DNA of 64,000 bases from Trichomonas vaginalis G3. Lineage: Eukaryota; Parabasalia; Trichomonadida; Trichomonadidae. Position 1 is the stretch's first letter. Every line of letters begins with the position of its first letter. Made by a program: the position numbers and the translations under genes. Positions 6,586 through 15,766 of the stretch are shown piece by piece. The DNA lies in assembly GCF_026262505.1 (NCBI RefSeq), contig NC_067207.1, forward strand, positions 7,966,082 to 8,030,081. The letters run 5' to 3'. A model generated the notes under the pieces. That model was not told the DNA's origin and did no database searches. It saw nothing but the letters and a program-made list of their open reading frames with translations.

Positions 6586-9500
6586 ATGCCACGTAAGCTA
6601 CGTAAGAATATACGTAAGAGGAAGGGAGCATTGAAACATCCAATAGTAAAACTGACACCACAACAACAGTTGCAACAACAAATGCTGAATGACCCCACTA
6701 TGTTGCAACAAATGTCAAGCAACCCTATGCTTTTAAACCGAGTTATTGGTGCACAGAGTGGAGGTTTAAGAGCGGCACTTTTAGCGAAAATGGCAGGCTA
6801 TGGTGGAGCTGCAGACGGAACAGCTTATAACCCTCAAAGTCAAATGAATTTGAGTTCACTCAAAAATCAAATAACAGATGTCAAAAAGTCAAACATAGAC
6901 ATACAGAAACAAATAAGTGAAAACGAAAAGAAACTAGAATATGACAGACACACAAAGAAACTCAATGAGTTAAACGTAGAGAAAAAGAAGAAAGAAGAAC
7001 AACTGAAAGAACTAAGTACAGAGGAATATGCGAAAAAAGTGTCAGAAAAAGCAGCAGAAGTAGCAAAAATGGAACAAGATGTTATAAATTTGAAAAACCA
7101 TACTACTCAATATAAAGTACTGAAAGATGAAGAAATAAAACAAAAAGCCCTGAAGACATATATGGATAGCGATGAGTATAAAAAAGAAGTTGAAGCAAAT
7201 GTAAAGGCAGAAAAACTTTTACAGTTGCAAAACCAAACCGTACAGTATGAAAACTTAGCACAAGAAAGTAAAAATAACGACGCAGCCATGCAAAAGGCAA
7301 TGAAAAGCGCAGAATATATAAAAGCTAATAATGACTGGTTAGACGCCCAAGCCAACGCTAAAGCAGCCCAACTTATAGGGTCAATAAGGACAAAAATACA
7401 AGCGGATGAAGACAGTTCAAATGAAGCTTTAACGAATGCTGACTTTAAGAACGCCTTCGAAGCTCTTCATAGTAAGGTGAAACTAGTGAACGACTTCTCA
7501 TCTGGAAAGAAACTGAAGTCTGAAGGTTTCGACAAAGAGTTAAAAGAAGTAGCACAAAATATGACGAAAATAACAGATGCAGCAACGAGACAGGCAGTTC
7601 AAAGTGCCCATGACGCCGTTAGAACAGCTGTTGTGGAAAGTCAAGAAAAAGAGTTACAACAGACCAAAAGAGACCTAGTAAATGCTTTCTTAAGAACGAA
7701 AAGTCAGGTAGGACATTATGCTGCAGATGGAACATATGTGCCAGCTGGTGGAACTTATATACCAGCTGGTGGAACTTATATACTAGCTAGTGGAACTTAT
7801 ATACCACCAAACCCTCCAAGAGAAGCACCTGCACCAGGACTACCTAAAACATTTACATCGTCACATGGACACAGACACAGGCATGCACCAAAACCAACAC
7901 AACAACCAACAGTTCAAAATCCAGCACCACAACAACAACAACAACCAGCACAACAACCACCTCCACAACCAGCACAGCAACCAACAGTTCAAAACCCTGC
8001 ACAACAACCACCTCCACAACCAGCACAGCAACCAACAGTTCAAAACCCTGCACAACAACCACCTCCACAACCAGCACAACAACCACAAACAGAGCAAGGA
8101 CATAAAAGAAGTAGAGAACAAGGAAACCAAGATTTCTTAAAAATGCTTAAGGAAGAATATGGTTACCCAGATACTCTTGACTTTAGTGACAGATATAAAG
8201 AAGCTATTAGAAAGTTCAAGGAAGGAAATACAGACCCGAACCTATTTAGCTTTATGGTTCAGCACCAAATGGGATATAATTTCAAACCTGGAAAATACAA
8301 GCTCGCTAAGGGATATGATTTAATAGCATATCATCCAAATGACATGAACGAATTTACTCCGAGATATTTGGTGTCAGAGCTAAATGACAATTCAACTCTC
8401 TTCATGAAACGCGTAAAAAATAGAGACGGAACGAAAGAAGAAAGGTTTATGAGTCCGGATGACTTAGATAGGGAACTTTTTAAAAACGGTCTCGGAATAT
8501 ATGAAATGCCAGCAGATGAGGTACAAGAAACTCAACAGGAAGAAGTTCAGATACAACCAGACATGGAAGAAATAGTTCAGCAACAACAGCTAGAAGAGCC
8601 TGAAGGAAACGAACAAGTCCCTCCTTTGGAAACTAACCTCACAGAACTAGATGAAGATTTGGAACAGCCGAAAAATCTTGACCCTCAACAAGAGTATGAG
8701 GTGAATATGGAATCTTTCCAAGAGTCTAAAAAAAATTCGGCTGACATAGTAGAAGAATATCGAAAAATGTTTGCCGACATACAAAAGACTCCAACATCAG
8801 ATGAAAATATTCAGCATAGAATGGAAGTACTGAAAGATAATGTACGCAAATACAACAATCCTTTTTACTTACGACCATATAACGTTCAATCTTTGGCTGA
8901 ACTCGGTGAAAATAAAAGGTTAAATTTCAACAAAACATATAGAAATGAAACATTGTTTAAAGTTCATTCAGAACCTAACCAATATGGAAACAAACCTACT
9001 TTTGTTTCTGCAGACTATGGAACTACAATGAGATGGGGTCATAAAGCTAATCCGGATAGGTGGTTCATAAACTTACAACCACAATTCCAAGAAGTTGTAG
9101 ACGCAATGGAAGTGAATGGTGAACCAGATATAGCTGGTATTTTCAGCGCGGCTTTAATGCCATTGAAAGATATGAAAGATGCAGATATTTTGAACCAGTA
9201 TGAAATGAACATGGCTGATGGAAATATAACACCTGACGTTCTAAAACATTTATCTCAAAGAACTACACAGAACCATAGAGATGGTATATTTGGTGAAGAG
9301 TTTAGAAAGACAGTTAGGGAGAGAGAAGGAAGAGAACCTATTGTACATGACCTTGCAAACGAAAGTTTACAAAATGTCATAAAAACTTACTTTGCAGACA
9401 ATGAACCGAGAAGGGATGAATATTTAAGAAAACTCAAATGGACAGTACCAAATGAAATGTTAGTATTGAAAAACATGTTCCTTGACAAAATAAAACCAAC

Positions 9501-10017
9501 TACAGAAATAAATGACGAAAGACTGAAACATTGGGTAAAAGCTTTCCCATTCACAAAAGATATTATTGGTAACATGGAAAGAAAACCAGAATGGCTACAA
9601 AAACATATATTTGGAAACGAGCTTATTCCATATGGACAAGCTCTGTTTGAAGAGCTTGAACCGGAAACTCAGGAAAGAGTCATGCAAACAATACGCGAAG
9701 ACTCAAATACAAACTATGACAAAATCTTTCTAGGATATAGGTTACCTGAGATGGGCGACCAGAGCCCAAAGGCAAAAAGGACATGGGAAATTTACAACAT
9801 ACTAGGTGAACATGAGGCAAAGATGCAACAACTTGAAGCAGAGGGCAAGTTACCAAAAGCGACACCAAAGAAGAAGAGAAGAGTAGAACAAAGTGAAAGT
9901 AGTGAAGAAGTAACTTCATCTAGTGAAAGTAGTGGCAATGAAGGAAAAAGAAGAGTTAAAAACTCAGTCAGGAAGAAAGTAAAGCTTGGTCCGAGTGGGT
10001 TCTATTATGACATATAA
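6586..10017 (+). CDS. Maverick long coiled-coil, Gln/Pro-rich protein (1143 aa)
   Basis: The start is the ATG directly after the initiator. The basic N-terminus (PRKLRKNIRKRKGA) is followed by a Gln-rich patch (about 25-50) and a long charged coiled coil (about 85-260). Next come four near-repeats of GGTYIPA (about 383-412) and Pro/Gln repeats built on QQPTVQNPAQQPPP (about 430-500). A larger mixed-charge region follows. The tail has PKKKRRV (1094-1100), close to a classical nuclear localisation signal, then a Ser/Glu stretch and a basic end. The next gene starts 32 bases on. The role is unknown; a structural or core protein is plausible from its place beside the capsid gene. It looks whole. 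Confidence 0.75.
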   Translation: MPRKLRKNIRKRKGALKHPIVKLTPQQQLQQQMLNDPTMLQQMSSNPMLLNRVIGAQSGGLRAALLAKMAGYGGAADGTAYNPQSQMNLSSLKNQITDVKKSNIDIQKQISENEKKLEYDRHTKKLNELNVEKKKKEEQLKELSTEEYAKKVSEKAAEVAKMEQDVINLKNHTTQYKVLKDEEIKQKALKTYMDSDEYKKEVEANVKAEKLLQLQNQTVQYENLAQESKNNDAAMQKAMKSAEYIKANNDWLDAQANAKAAQLIGSIRTKIQADEDSSNEALTNADFKNAFEALHSKVKLVNDFSSGKKLKSEGFDKELKEVAQNMTKITDAATRQAVQSAHDAVRTAVVESQEKELQQTKRDLVNAFLRTKSQVGHYAADGTYVPAGGTYIPAGGTYILASGTYIPPNPPREAPAPGLPKTFTSSHGHRHRHAPKPTQQPTVQNPAPQQQQQPAQQPPPQPAQQPTVQNPAQQPPPQPAQQPTVQNPAQQPPPQPAQQPQTEQGHKRSREQGNQDFLKMLKEEYGYPDTLDFSDRYKEAIRKFKEGNTDPNLFSFMVQHQMGYNFKPGKYKLAKGYDLIAYHPNDMNEFTPRYLVSELNDNSTLFMKRVKNRDGTKEERFMSPDDLDRELFKNGLGIYEMPADEVQETQQEEVQIQPDMEEIVQQQQLEEPEGNEQVPPLETNLTELDEDLEQPKNLDPQQEYEVNMESFQESKKNSADIVEEYRKMFADIQKTPTSDENIQHRMEVLKDNVRKYNNPFYLRPYNVQSLAELGENKRLNFNKTYRNETLFKVHSEPNQYGNKPTFVSADYGTTMRWGHKANPDRWFINLQPQFQEVVDAMEVNGEPDIAGIFSAALMPLKDMKDADILNQYEMNMADGNITPDVLKHLSQRTTQNHRDGIFGEEFRKTVREREGREPIVHDLANESLQNVIKTYFADNEPRRDEYLRKLKWTVPNEMLVLKNMFLDKIKPTTEINDERLKHWVKAFPFTKDIIGNMERKPEWLQKHIFGNELIPYGQALFEELEPETQERVMQTIREDSNTNYDKIFLGYRLPEMGDQSPKAKRTWEIYNILGEHEAKMQQLEAEGKLPKATPKKKRRVEQSESSEEVTSSSESSGNEGKRRVKNSVRKKVKLGPSGFYYDI

Positions 10018-10049
10018 ATCCAACTATTCTATATTTTTACCCATATGAA

Positions 10050-11657
10050 ATGTACGCCGCTCAGAATATAACGCCAACAGTTTTGGATGCCATGAATGGA
10101 AATGTTTCCGAATGGTATAACGAATGCGACAATGCCATTAGAAGGTCAGAAATAGTTCCTGGAACTTACGAATATACAACTGCTGTTTCTTATGGAAACG
10201 TAGGTGAGTTTGGAGAAGGTTCTTCAACAACAGTAGATATTGCTTGCGACAGGTTTCATATTATTTCTATTGACAACTCTTTCTTATACGTGGAACAAGA
10301 CATTGAAATAAAACCTTCTGCCAAGTTGTCTGAAAAGAAAGGTTGCAATGGAATTTTCTATGTCGGATACCAATATGCTCCAGAAGTTTTCATGGGATAT
10401 AAGATATATTCTAACTCTGACTTAGTTCAAACAGTAACATGGGCAAACTATGAATGGTTCGCTTTAAGAAACTCAGTACAACCACAAGCTAGAGAACAAA
10501 CAGACCAGTATGCAACTATTGAGAAAATAAGAAGACTTGACCCTAACGTTCCAGGAGTTTATGTTAACCTTTCTGGTTCAGATGGAACTGCTGCCACTAA
10601 AGTAAAACTGAAACTTAGAGTTCCTTTGTCATCTTTCCTCATCTTCAGGTTTTTAAGATACTTGCCAAACTGGGCAGGAAAAATTTCTATCGAACTTACT
10701 CCAAGCAAAAATAACTTAGTCATTGCACCAACACAAGACCCATTCACTCTTACAGACGTAAAGGGAACAAATAAAACGTCATTCGCCGAATTTTGCAAAG
10801 ACAAAGTTGACTTAGACTTTGGTTTCTCAAACCTCAACACTGAAGTAAACTATTATTTCAATGCTGCTGGAGATGCTTGGGACCCAGTTAAGTTCACATG
10901 CGAAAAATTTGAATGCAAGAGAATAGAAAGCAGACTTGCAGTCTATATGTTGGACCCAGATATTTCAAATGCTTTAGCTGCCAAATATATTGCAGTTCCA
11001 CTTATGTTCCCTATACACCAAATATCTGTCAAAGACTTTGCAGGTGAAGTTGGAAACCAAAGTGCTGACCCAGGTGCAAGAACAGATATTGCCTTAACAA
11101 CTGCAATGAAACATGCAGATACTATGTTTGTTCTTTTCAGACGAACTATAAATGACTATTCTTGTTTCTACAACCCTGGTATTAAATATCATATAAACAT
11201 AGATGGCAAATATTATCCAAGAGAAGAATATTCTACAGTTGAGGATATGAGGTCATACAACTTGACATTAGATGCTATGAACTTTAACAACAACTTCACA
11301 ACAACCATTAACCCTGAAATGCAAAGTTCTATTATGCCATATGTGAAAGTATGGACCCATACAGGAGGTCAAAAAACTCAATATACAAATGGAGACCGTT
11401 CAAACTTTTGGCTTGGCATTCCATTTGCTGACTCAGAAGACTTTATGGGTGGTATTTCAACTGTTGGTACAGTTCAAATACAATATACTGGTGACAGAGA
11501 CGGTCCAGATGAATTGAAAGCAAAGAAGTTTACAAAACCAATAGCACTTTTCACGGAAGATGCTCTTTTGAAAATTCGTTCGATGAAACCTGCTGGGGCT
11601 CCTCAGATTGGCATAACGACAGCTTCCATCGAGCAGATTTTGGCAGCAGGTCAGTAA
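10050..11657 (+). CDS. Putative Maverick major capsid protein (535 aa)
   Basis: A 535-residue, beta-rich protein with few charged helices. Its length and make-up suit the double jelly-roll capsid proteins known from Polintons (established for the family). The assignment rests on size, composition and position next to the other structural genes; I see no diagnostic catalytic motif and none is expected. Recognisable stretches include DRFHIISIDNSFLYVEQDIE and FRFLRYLPNWAGKISIELTP. The 3' end overlaps the convergent 139-aa gene by 107 bases. It looks whole. Confidence 0.6.
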   Translation: MYAAQNITPTVLDAMNGNVSEWYNECDNAIRRSEIVPGTYEYTTAVSYGNVGEFGEGSSTTVDIACDRFHIISIDNSFLYVEQDIEIKPSAKLSEKKGCNGIFYVGYQYAPEVFMGYKIYSNSDLVQTVTWANYEWFALRNSVQPQAREQTDQYATIEKIRRLDPNVPGVYVNLSGSDGTAATKVKLKLRVPLSSFLIFRFLRYLPNWAGKISIELTPSKNNLVIAPTQDPFTLTDVKGTNKTSFAEFCKDKVDLDFGFSNLNTEVNYYFNAAGDAWDPVKFTCEKFECKRIESRLAVYMLDPDISNALAAKYIAVPLMFPIHQISVKDFAGEVGNQSADPGARTDIALTTAMKHADTMFVLFRRTINDYSCFYNPGIKYHINIDGKYYPREEYSTVEDMRSYNLTLDAMNFNNNFTTTINPEMQSSIMPYVKVWTHTGGQKTQYTNGDRSNFWLGIPFADSEDFMGGISTVGTVQIQYTGDRDGPDELKAKKFTKPIALFTEDALLKIRSMKPAGAPQIGITTASIEQILAAGQ

Positions 11658-11970
11658 GTTGTTCTTGAACTGACTTCTCTCCGTCAAATATTGACAGTAC
11701 GCCAGTTTTGACATAATATTGTATTATAAACTTTCCTTTAGAAATATCTGTAAGTTTTGAAGTTATATTTTTGTCTGCTTCAAGAACTTTCACCATTTCA
11801 GTTATACCAACTTTCTTTGCTTTATGAAAATATTTAGGTTCAGCAAAGACTGCTATTCTATAACATTTTCCATTGTTTGTGTAAAGAACTATTCTGTCAA
11901 TGTATTTGTATTGTTTGTGTGTGTAAACTTTGTTTTGCTTCAATTCGAAGAGATATCTGAATACGTCCAT
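11551..11970 (-). CDS. Maverick 139-aa protein, antisense to the capsid gene end
   Basis: The ATG at 11970 (MDVFRYLFELKQNKVYTHKQ) starts a small basic protein rich in beta-type segments (DRIVLYTNNGKCYRIAVFAE). It is the only minus-strand gene in the element. Its last third overlaps the capsid gene 3' end, so the two transcripts would be complementary there. Its start is only 18 bases from the start of the divergent 193-aa gene. Function is not recognised. Confidence 0.55.
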   Translation of the reverse strand: MDVFRYLFELKQNKVYTHKQYKYIDRIVLYTNNGKCYRIAVFAEPKYFHKAKKVGITEMVKVLEADKNITSKLTDISKGKFIIQYYVKTGVLSIFDGEKSVQEQLTDLLPKSARWKLSLCQSEEPQQVSSNEFSKEHLP

Positions 11971-11988
11971 CTTTTTATTCTAAGTAAA

Positions 11989-12570
11989 ATGTCATTTCCG
12001 AAAAATAGAAGTGTAAGTGTTTCAAAAGGTTTAATGGCGGTGGCAGATGTGAAGTTAAATTCACCAACTCAAACAAACAGTCAAAGTGTTGTTGTCAATG
12101 TCAAAGACAGAGATGTTGAAGTGGGGAAACCATACGAAGACGAAGATGGTATAACAATAGTTCCTGTAAAAGAACAACCAACATATCCTGAAGTTAGCAG
12201 AGACTTAAGTTCTGTTGCAGATATTCGAAACGACTACCAACAACTGAAAGACAAACTTAAAACTCAGGAGAAGATTTGTCAAGCTTTAAGTATAATGTTA
12301 AACTTGGTCGAACACAACCCTGTAAAAGTGAACTCATATGTCATTGCACCTCATGAAGTTTTGAAAGAACTATTGAAACTTTTGACAGAGGCAGACGATA
12401 TAAACATCAAAGAAATAGAACCCGACATTAGTTGCTGTGGTGTTTCATATAATGTCATTGACAAGATATACGTTATGAAAGGAGGTGAAACGTTGAACTT
12501 AAAATATAGTTTCCCAGACGTTATAAAAATATTTGACGACCACAACATTTCATTAAAATTTATTTGCTAA
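11989..12570 (+). CDS. Maverick 193-aa protein
   Basis: The start is ATG 11989 (MSFPKNRSVSVSKGLMAVAD). An upstream in-frame ATG exists at 11824, but that extension would lie wholly antisense to the 139-aa gene, so the shorter start is preferred. The N-terminal half is polar and probably disordered. Residues about 75-105 form a likely coiled coil (NDYQQLKDKLKTQEKICQAL), and the C-terminal part is mixed. The stop is 4 bases before the next ATG. Function is unknown. Confidence 0.6.
   Translation: MSFPKNRSVSVSKGLMAVADVKLNSPTQTNSQSVVVNVKDRDVEVGKPYEDEDGITIVPVKEQPTYPEVSRDLSSVADIRNDYQQLKDKLKTQEKICQALSIMLNLVEHNPVKVNSYVIAPHEVLKELLKLLTEADDINIKEIEPDISCCGVSYNVIDKIYVMKGGETLNLKYSFPDVIKIFDDHNISLKFIC
12550..12555 (+). 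promoter_or_regulatory. Possible Inr TCATTA before the 268-aa gene
   Basis: TCATTA fits the Inr consensus and lies about 20 bases before the ATG at 12575, inside the end of the previous gene. A six-base match in AT-rich DNA is weak evidence alone. Confidence 0.3.
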
Positions 12571-12574
12571 GTAA

Positions 12575-13379
12575 ATGGCAGAAGACATAATGGTTTATAC
12601 TATTACGACTAAAAACCCTGAGTCATATAATTCTATAACAACAAACTTACAAAGTCCTCAAGGACGATATTGTAAACTAACCTTAAACACAATGACGACT
12701 AAAGCCTGTTTTGCTCTTTTGACACCAGAAGACTTTATTGTTGTGAATGGTAAAAAATACTCCTTTGAAGATACTTACTCAGATATACCACAACAGGTTT
12801 TGTTGACTTATTTAATACTTTAAGGACGGGTGTAACATGTGCTGCAACTAGAGCAGGTTTCATTATGTTTGGATGTCCGACTGAGTTTACTATAAACGAT
12901 ATGAGTTATAATACAAAACTTATATCTGGTTTTTACTACCAACAGTTTCCTATAACAGGAAAAGGTGTCATACAAGGAATGTCTGTTCCATTGACTTTAA
13001 GCACACCAATCTTATATATTGTTTCAAACTTAGGTTCAAAGTGTTATTCGAATGTCGACAGAAACTATTATGACCAAAAGATACTTATGCGTATAAACAA
13101 TACTTTCTCTGCTGGTTTGCCTATTGTTCATTCGAATGCAGAGTTTTCAGCTTTAGTAAACTCAAACACTTTAGCAACATAAACTTAACCTTAGTTGACG
13201 CAAACTTTGTTCCTGTAAAACTTTTATGTCCTATGTATTTGTCAATGACGGCAGAAAGTTTCGAATTGGAAGATGCAACTGGTGAAAGTATTGTATTACA
13301 AGAACAACTTCAACAACAAATAGCTCAAGAACAACAAATGCAACAAATGGAACAAATGGAACAACAAGCTCAAGAATAA
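12575..13379 (+). pseudogene. Maverick 268-aa gene, U1 copy (broken)
   Basis: This is the U1 counterpart of the 268-residue gene at 62760-63566. The protein is beta-rich with a Gln/Met-rich tail (QQQIAQEQQMQQMEQMEQQA). Its size and position suggest a minor capsid (penton-type) protein, which is inference. This copy is broken, with about two breaks. Confidence 0.5.
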
Positions 13380-13408
13380 AAAAATATTTTTTTTATTTTT
13401 ATAAAAAA

Positions 13409-13776
13409 ATGTACAGAATAGATGTTTCAGATTTTTATGACTTCCAAGCATTCAGAAATATGTGTCCATTTCGAGACTATAACAAAGCAGTCGAGAATTT
13501 GAAACGTTTAGTCATTTATGTTGACTCTGCCCCAGAATGTTATGTCATGAAAGAATGGGATGTTGTCTTTAACAAACCAAGAGCAACAATAGTGTCTGAA
13601 CAAGAATGTAGACAGAAACTTAAGAAAATAAAGTTGTACAAGTTGGAAGGAAGATGTTAGATGCTTGGGATATCTTATTGTCAAAGTTAGAAGATTTTTC
13701 AGTTCGAGGTATAAAGTTCTATACACCATCTCCAAACTTCTATTCTATCTTCACTGGATATAAATACGAACAAGTA
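13409..13776 (+). pseudogene. 5' part of the last Maverick gene, cut at the surface-protein junction (U1; broken)
   Basis: The ATG at 13409 opens a frame of about 123 codons (MYRIDVSDFYDFQAFRNMCP) of unknown family. It ends abruptly where surface-protein sequence begins (YKYEQV, then EWTFKV). The rest of this Maverick gene and everything beyond it are missing. The same cut occurs in U2, U5 and U6. This copy is broken in addition to the truncation. Confidence 0.55.
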
Positions 13777-14926
13777 GAATGGACTTTCAAAGTTAACGCT
13801 CCAGAGGATCATAATAAGACAAAGTTACTTGTTGTTGTTGAGTTCGCCGCCAATCATACATCCGAGTTAGGTACCGGCAATGTTACATATTCTGACACAC
13901 TCTCCACACCAGTTATCGATAGAGTTCTTTACAACGATGGCAACGAAGTAATTTCAGGCAATTTATACTCAGCCAAAATCATACTCAAAAGTAACTTAAC
14001 AATTACAAAGACATATTATCTCTTTGCAACAGAAAGCAACGCTTCCAGCGCCTCTGTCACTAGCGTCAAAACATCACAAAATGTTAGCACTGCAACAGCC
14101 GTAGCAAGCACGAACAAGACAGAATGGACTTTCAAAGTTAACGCTCCAGAGGATCATAATAAGACAAAGTTACTTGTTGTTGTTGAGTTCGCCGCCAATC
14201 ATACATCCGAGTTAGGTACCGGCAATGTTACATATTCTGACACACTCTCCACACCAGTTATCGATAGAGTTCTTTACAACGATGGCAACGAAGTAATTTC
14301 AGGCAATTTATACTCAGCCAAAATCATACTCAAAAGTAACTTAACAATTACAAAGACATATTATCTCTTTGCAACAGAAAGCAACGCTTCCAGCGCCTCT
14401 GTCACTAGCGTCAAAACATCACAAAATGTTAGCACTGCAACAGCCGTAGCAAGCACGAACAAGACAGAATGGACTTTCAAAGTTAACGCTCCAGAGGATC
14501 ATAATAAGACAAAGTTACTTGTTGTTGTTGAGTTCGCCGCCAATCATACATCCGAGTTAGGTACCGGCAATGTTACATATTCTGACACACTCTCCACACC
14601 AGTTATCGATAGAGTTCTTTACAACGATGGCAACGAAGTAATTTCAGGCAATTTATACTCAGCCAAAATCATACTCAAAATAACTTAACAATTACAAAGA
14701 CATATTATCTCTTTGCAACAGAAAGCAACGCTTCCAGCGCCTCTGTCACTAGCGTCAAAACATCACAAAATGTTAGCACTGCAACAGCCGTAGCAAGCAC
14801 GAACAAGACAGAATGGACTTTCAAAGTTAACGCTCCAGAGGATCATAATAAGAAAAGTTACTTGTTGTTGTTGAGTTCGCCGCCAATCATACATCCGAGT
14901 TAGGTACCGGCAATGTTACATATTCT
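13777..14926 (+). repeat. 345-bp tandem repeats coding a 115-residue unit
   Basis: Units begin at about 13777, 14122, 14467 and 14811, each opening with EWTFKVNAPEDHNKTK. The first three are nearly identical in DNA, showing recent expansion; the fourth stops after about 115 bases and passes into unique sequence. The matching region has one full unit in U2 and three in the inverted copy at 45179-46909. Confidence 0.9.
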
Positions 14927-15520
14927 CTTGGAAAGTCTCCATATTTATCTGCGCCAACTGTTGTTGCTGAAAATCATACAGGACCATTCAAGGCCGGTGA
15001 ATATATTCCAGTTAAAGTTACATTACAACACTTTGAGGCAAAGACAGGAAACTTCCAATATAGATTCTATGCAGATCAGAAATGGATAGATCTCCCAGAC
15101 GACAATGTAACTGAAGTAGAAACCCCATCTGCAATTAAGAAATTACATGCCGACGAAGGCAAAACATATCTACTCAACATTCCAGCTCCAAAGTATGAAG
15201 ATATCAAAGAAGATGGGAAAGTTAAACTTCAAATTAGGTTAGCTGGATCCAAAGATCAAGCTCAATCCAATATCATTGAAACAGAGGTTTCACTTCAGAA
15301 ACAACAATACGTTGCACCAAGCCCTGATGATTCCAAGCCAACTCCAACACCTGAAAATAGTGGACTTACTGGTGGACAGAAGGCTGGTATTGTTATTGGC
15401 GTTCTTCTTGCTGTTATCCTTATTATTCTCATCATCTACTTCGTTTTCTGCAGGAAACCATCTAAAGATAAATCATCATCTGATATCCAAGATGATTCCG
15501 GCTCCGGTGTTAATGTGTAA
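13777..15520 (+). pseudogene. Surface-protein repeats and C-terminal anchor, second copy (frameshifted)
   Basis: Three full 115-residue repeats and one partial repeat lead into the same ectodomain, linker and membrane anchor as at 2-544. Each repeat has several N-glycosylation sequons (NHT, NVT, NLT, NAS, NVS, NKT), so the repeats would be densely glycosylated outside the cell. Single-base deletions near 14680 and 14852 shift the frame. The repeats around them are otherwise identical, so these could be assembly errors. The 5' end of the host gene is absent; the upstream frame belongs to a Maverick gene. Confidence 0.7.
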
Positions 15521-15766
15521 TTTAATTTAATTAAGGATGTCAATTTGGAAGAAAAGTGAGAAAATTCCTAAAATGCTAAAAATGAATTTTCCAAACGTAC
15601 TTTTTTATCTCATTTTTTTGATTTTGAAAAAAATTTGGAGAGAAGAACTCTTCGTTTTTGAATTTTGTCACGATGGTTTTAAAGTATAGGGTGTCCAAAG
15701 GTGTGTTTAGCACAAACCTGAATACTGCGAATAGAAATAAACAAGTTACATATATATAAAGTTTAT

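Larger units (their letters stand above)
6509..13776 (+). mobile_element. Truncated Maverick/Polinton, U1 copy
   Basis: This is a block of six tightly packed genes: a coiled-coil protein, a putative major capsid protein and four smaller ones. The left limit is set at AGTGGGG (6509), just outside a GC-rich palindrome; Polinton ends commonly start with AG. The right limit is the abrupt in-frame switch to surface-protein repeats at 13776/13777. No integrase, polymerase, protease or ATPase gene is present, so about half or more of a typical element is missing. This copy is broken, with a few breaks in addition to the truncation. The family is abundant in Trichomonas (established knowledge). Confidence 0.75.

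Noticed and set aside
7853-8130. Val/Leu/Trp/Cys-rich minus-strand frames opposite the Pro/Gln repeats
   Set aside because: Low-complexity antisense of CAA/CCA repeats; no start context or independent support.
11824-11988. N-terminal extension of the 193-aa gene
   Set aside because: The extension is wholly antisense to the 139-aa gene and reads as hydrophobic low-quality sequence; MSFPKNRS is the better start.
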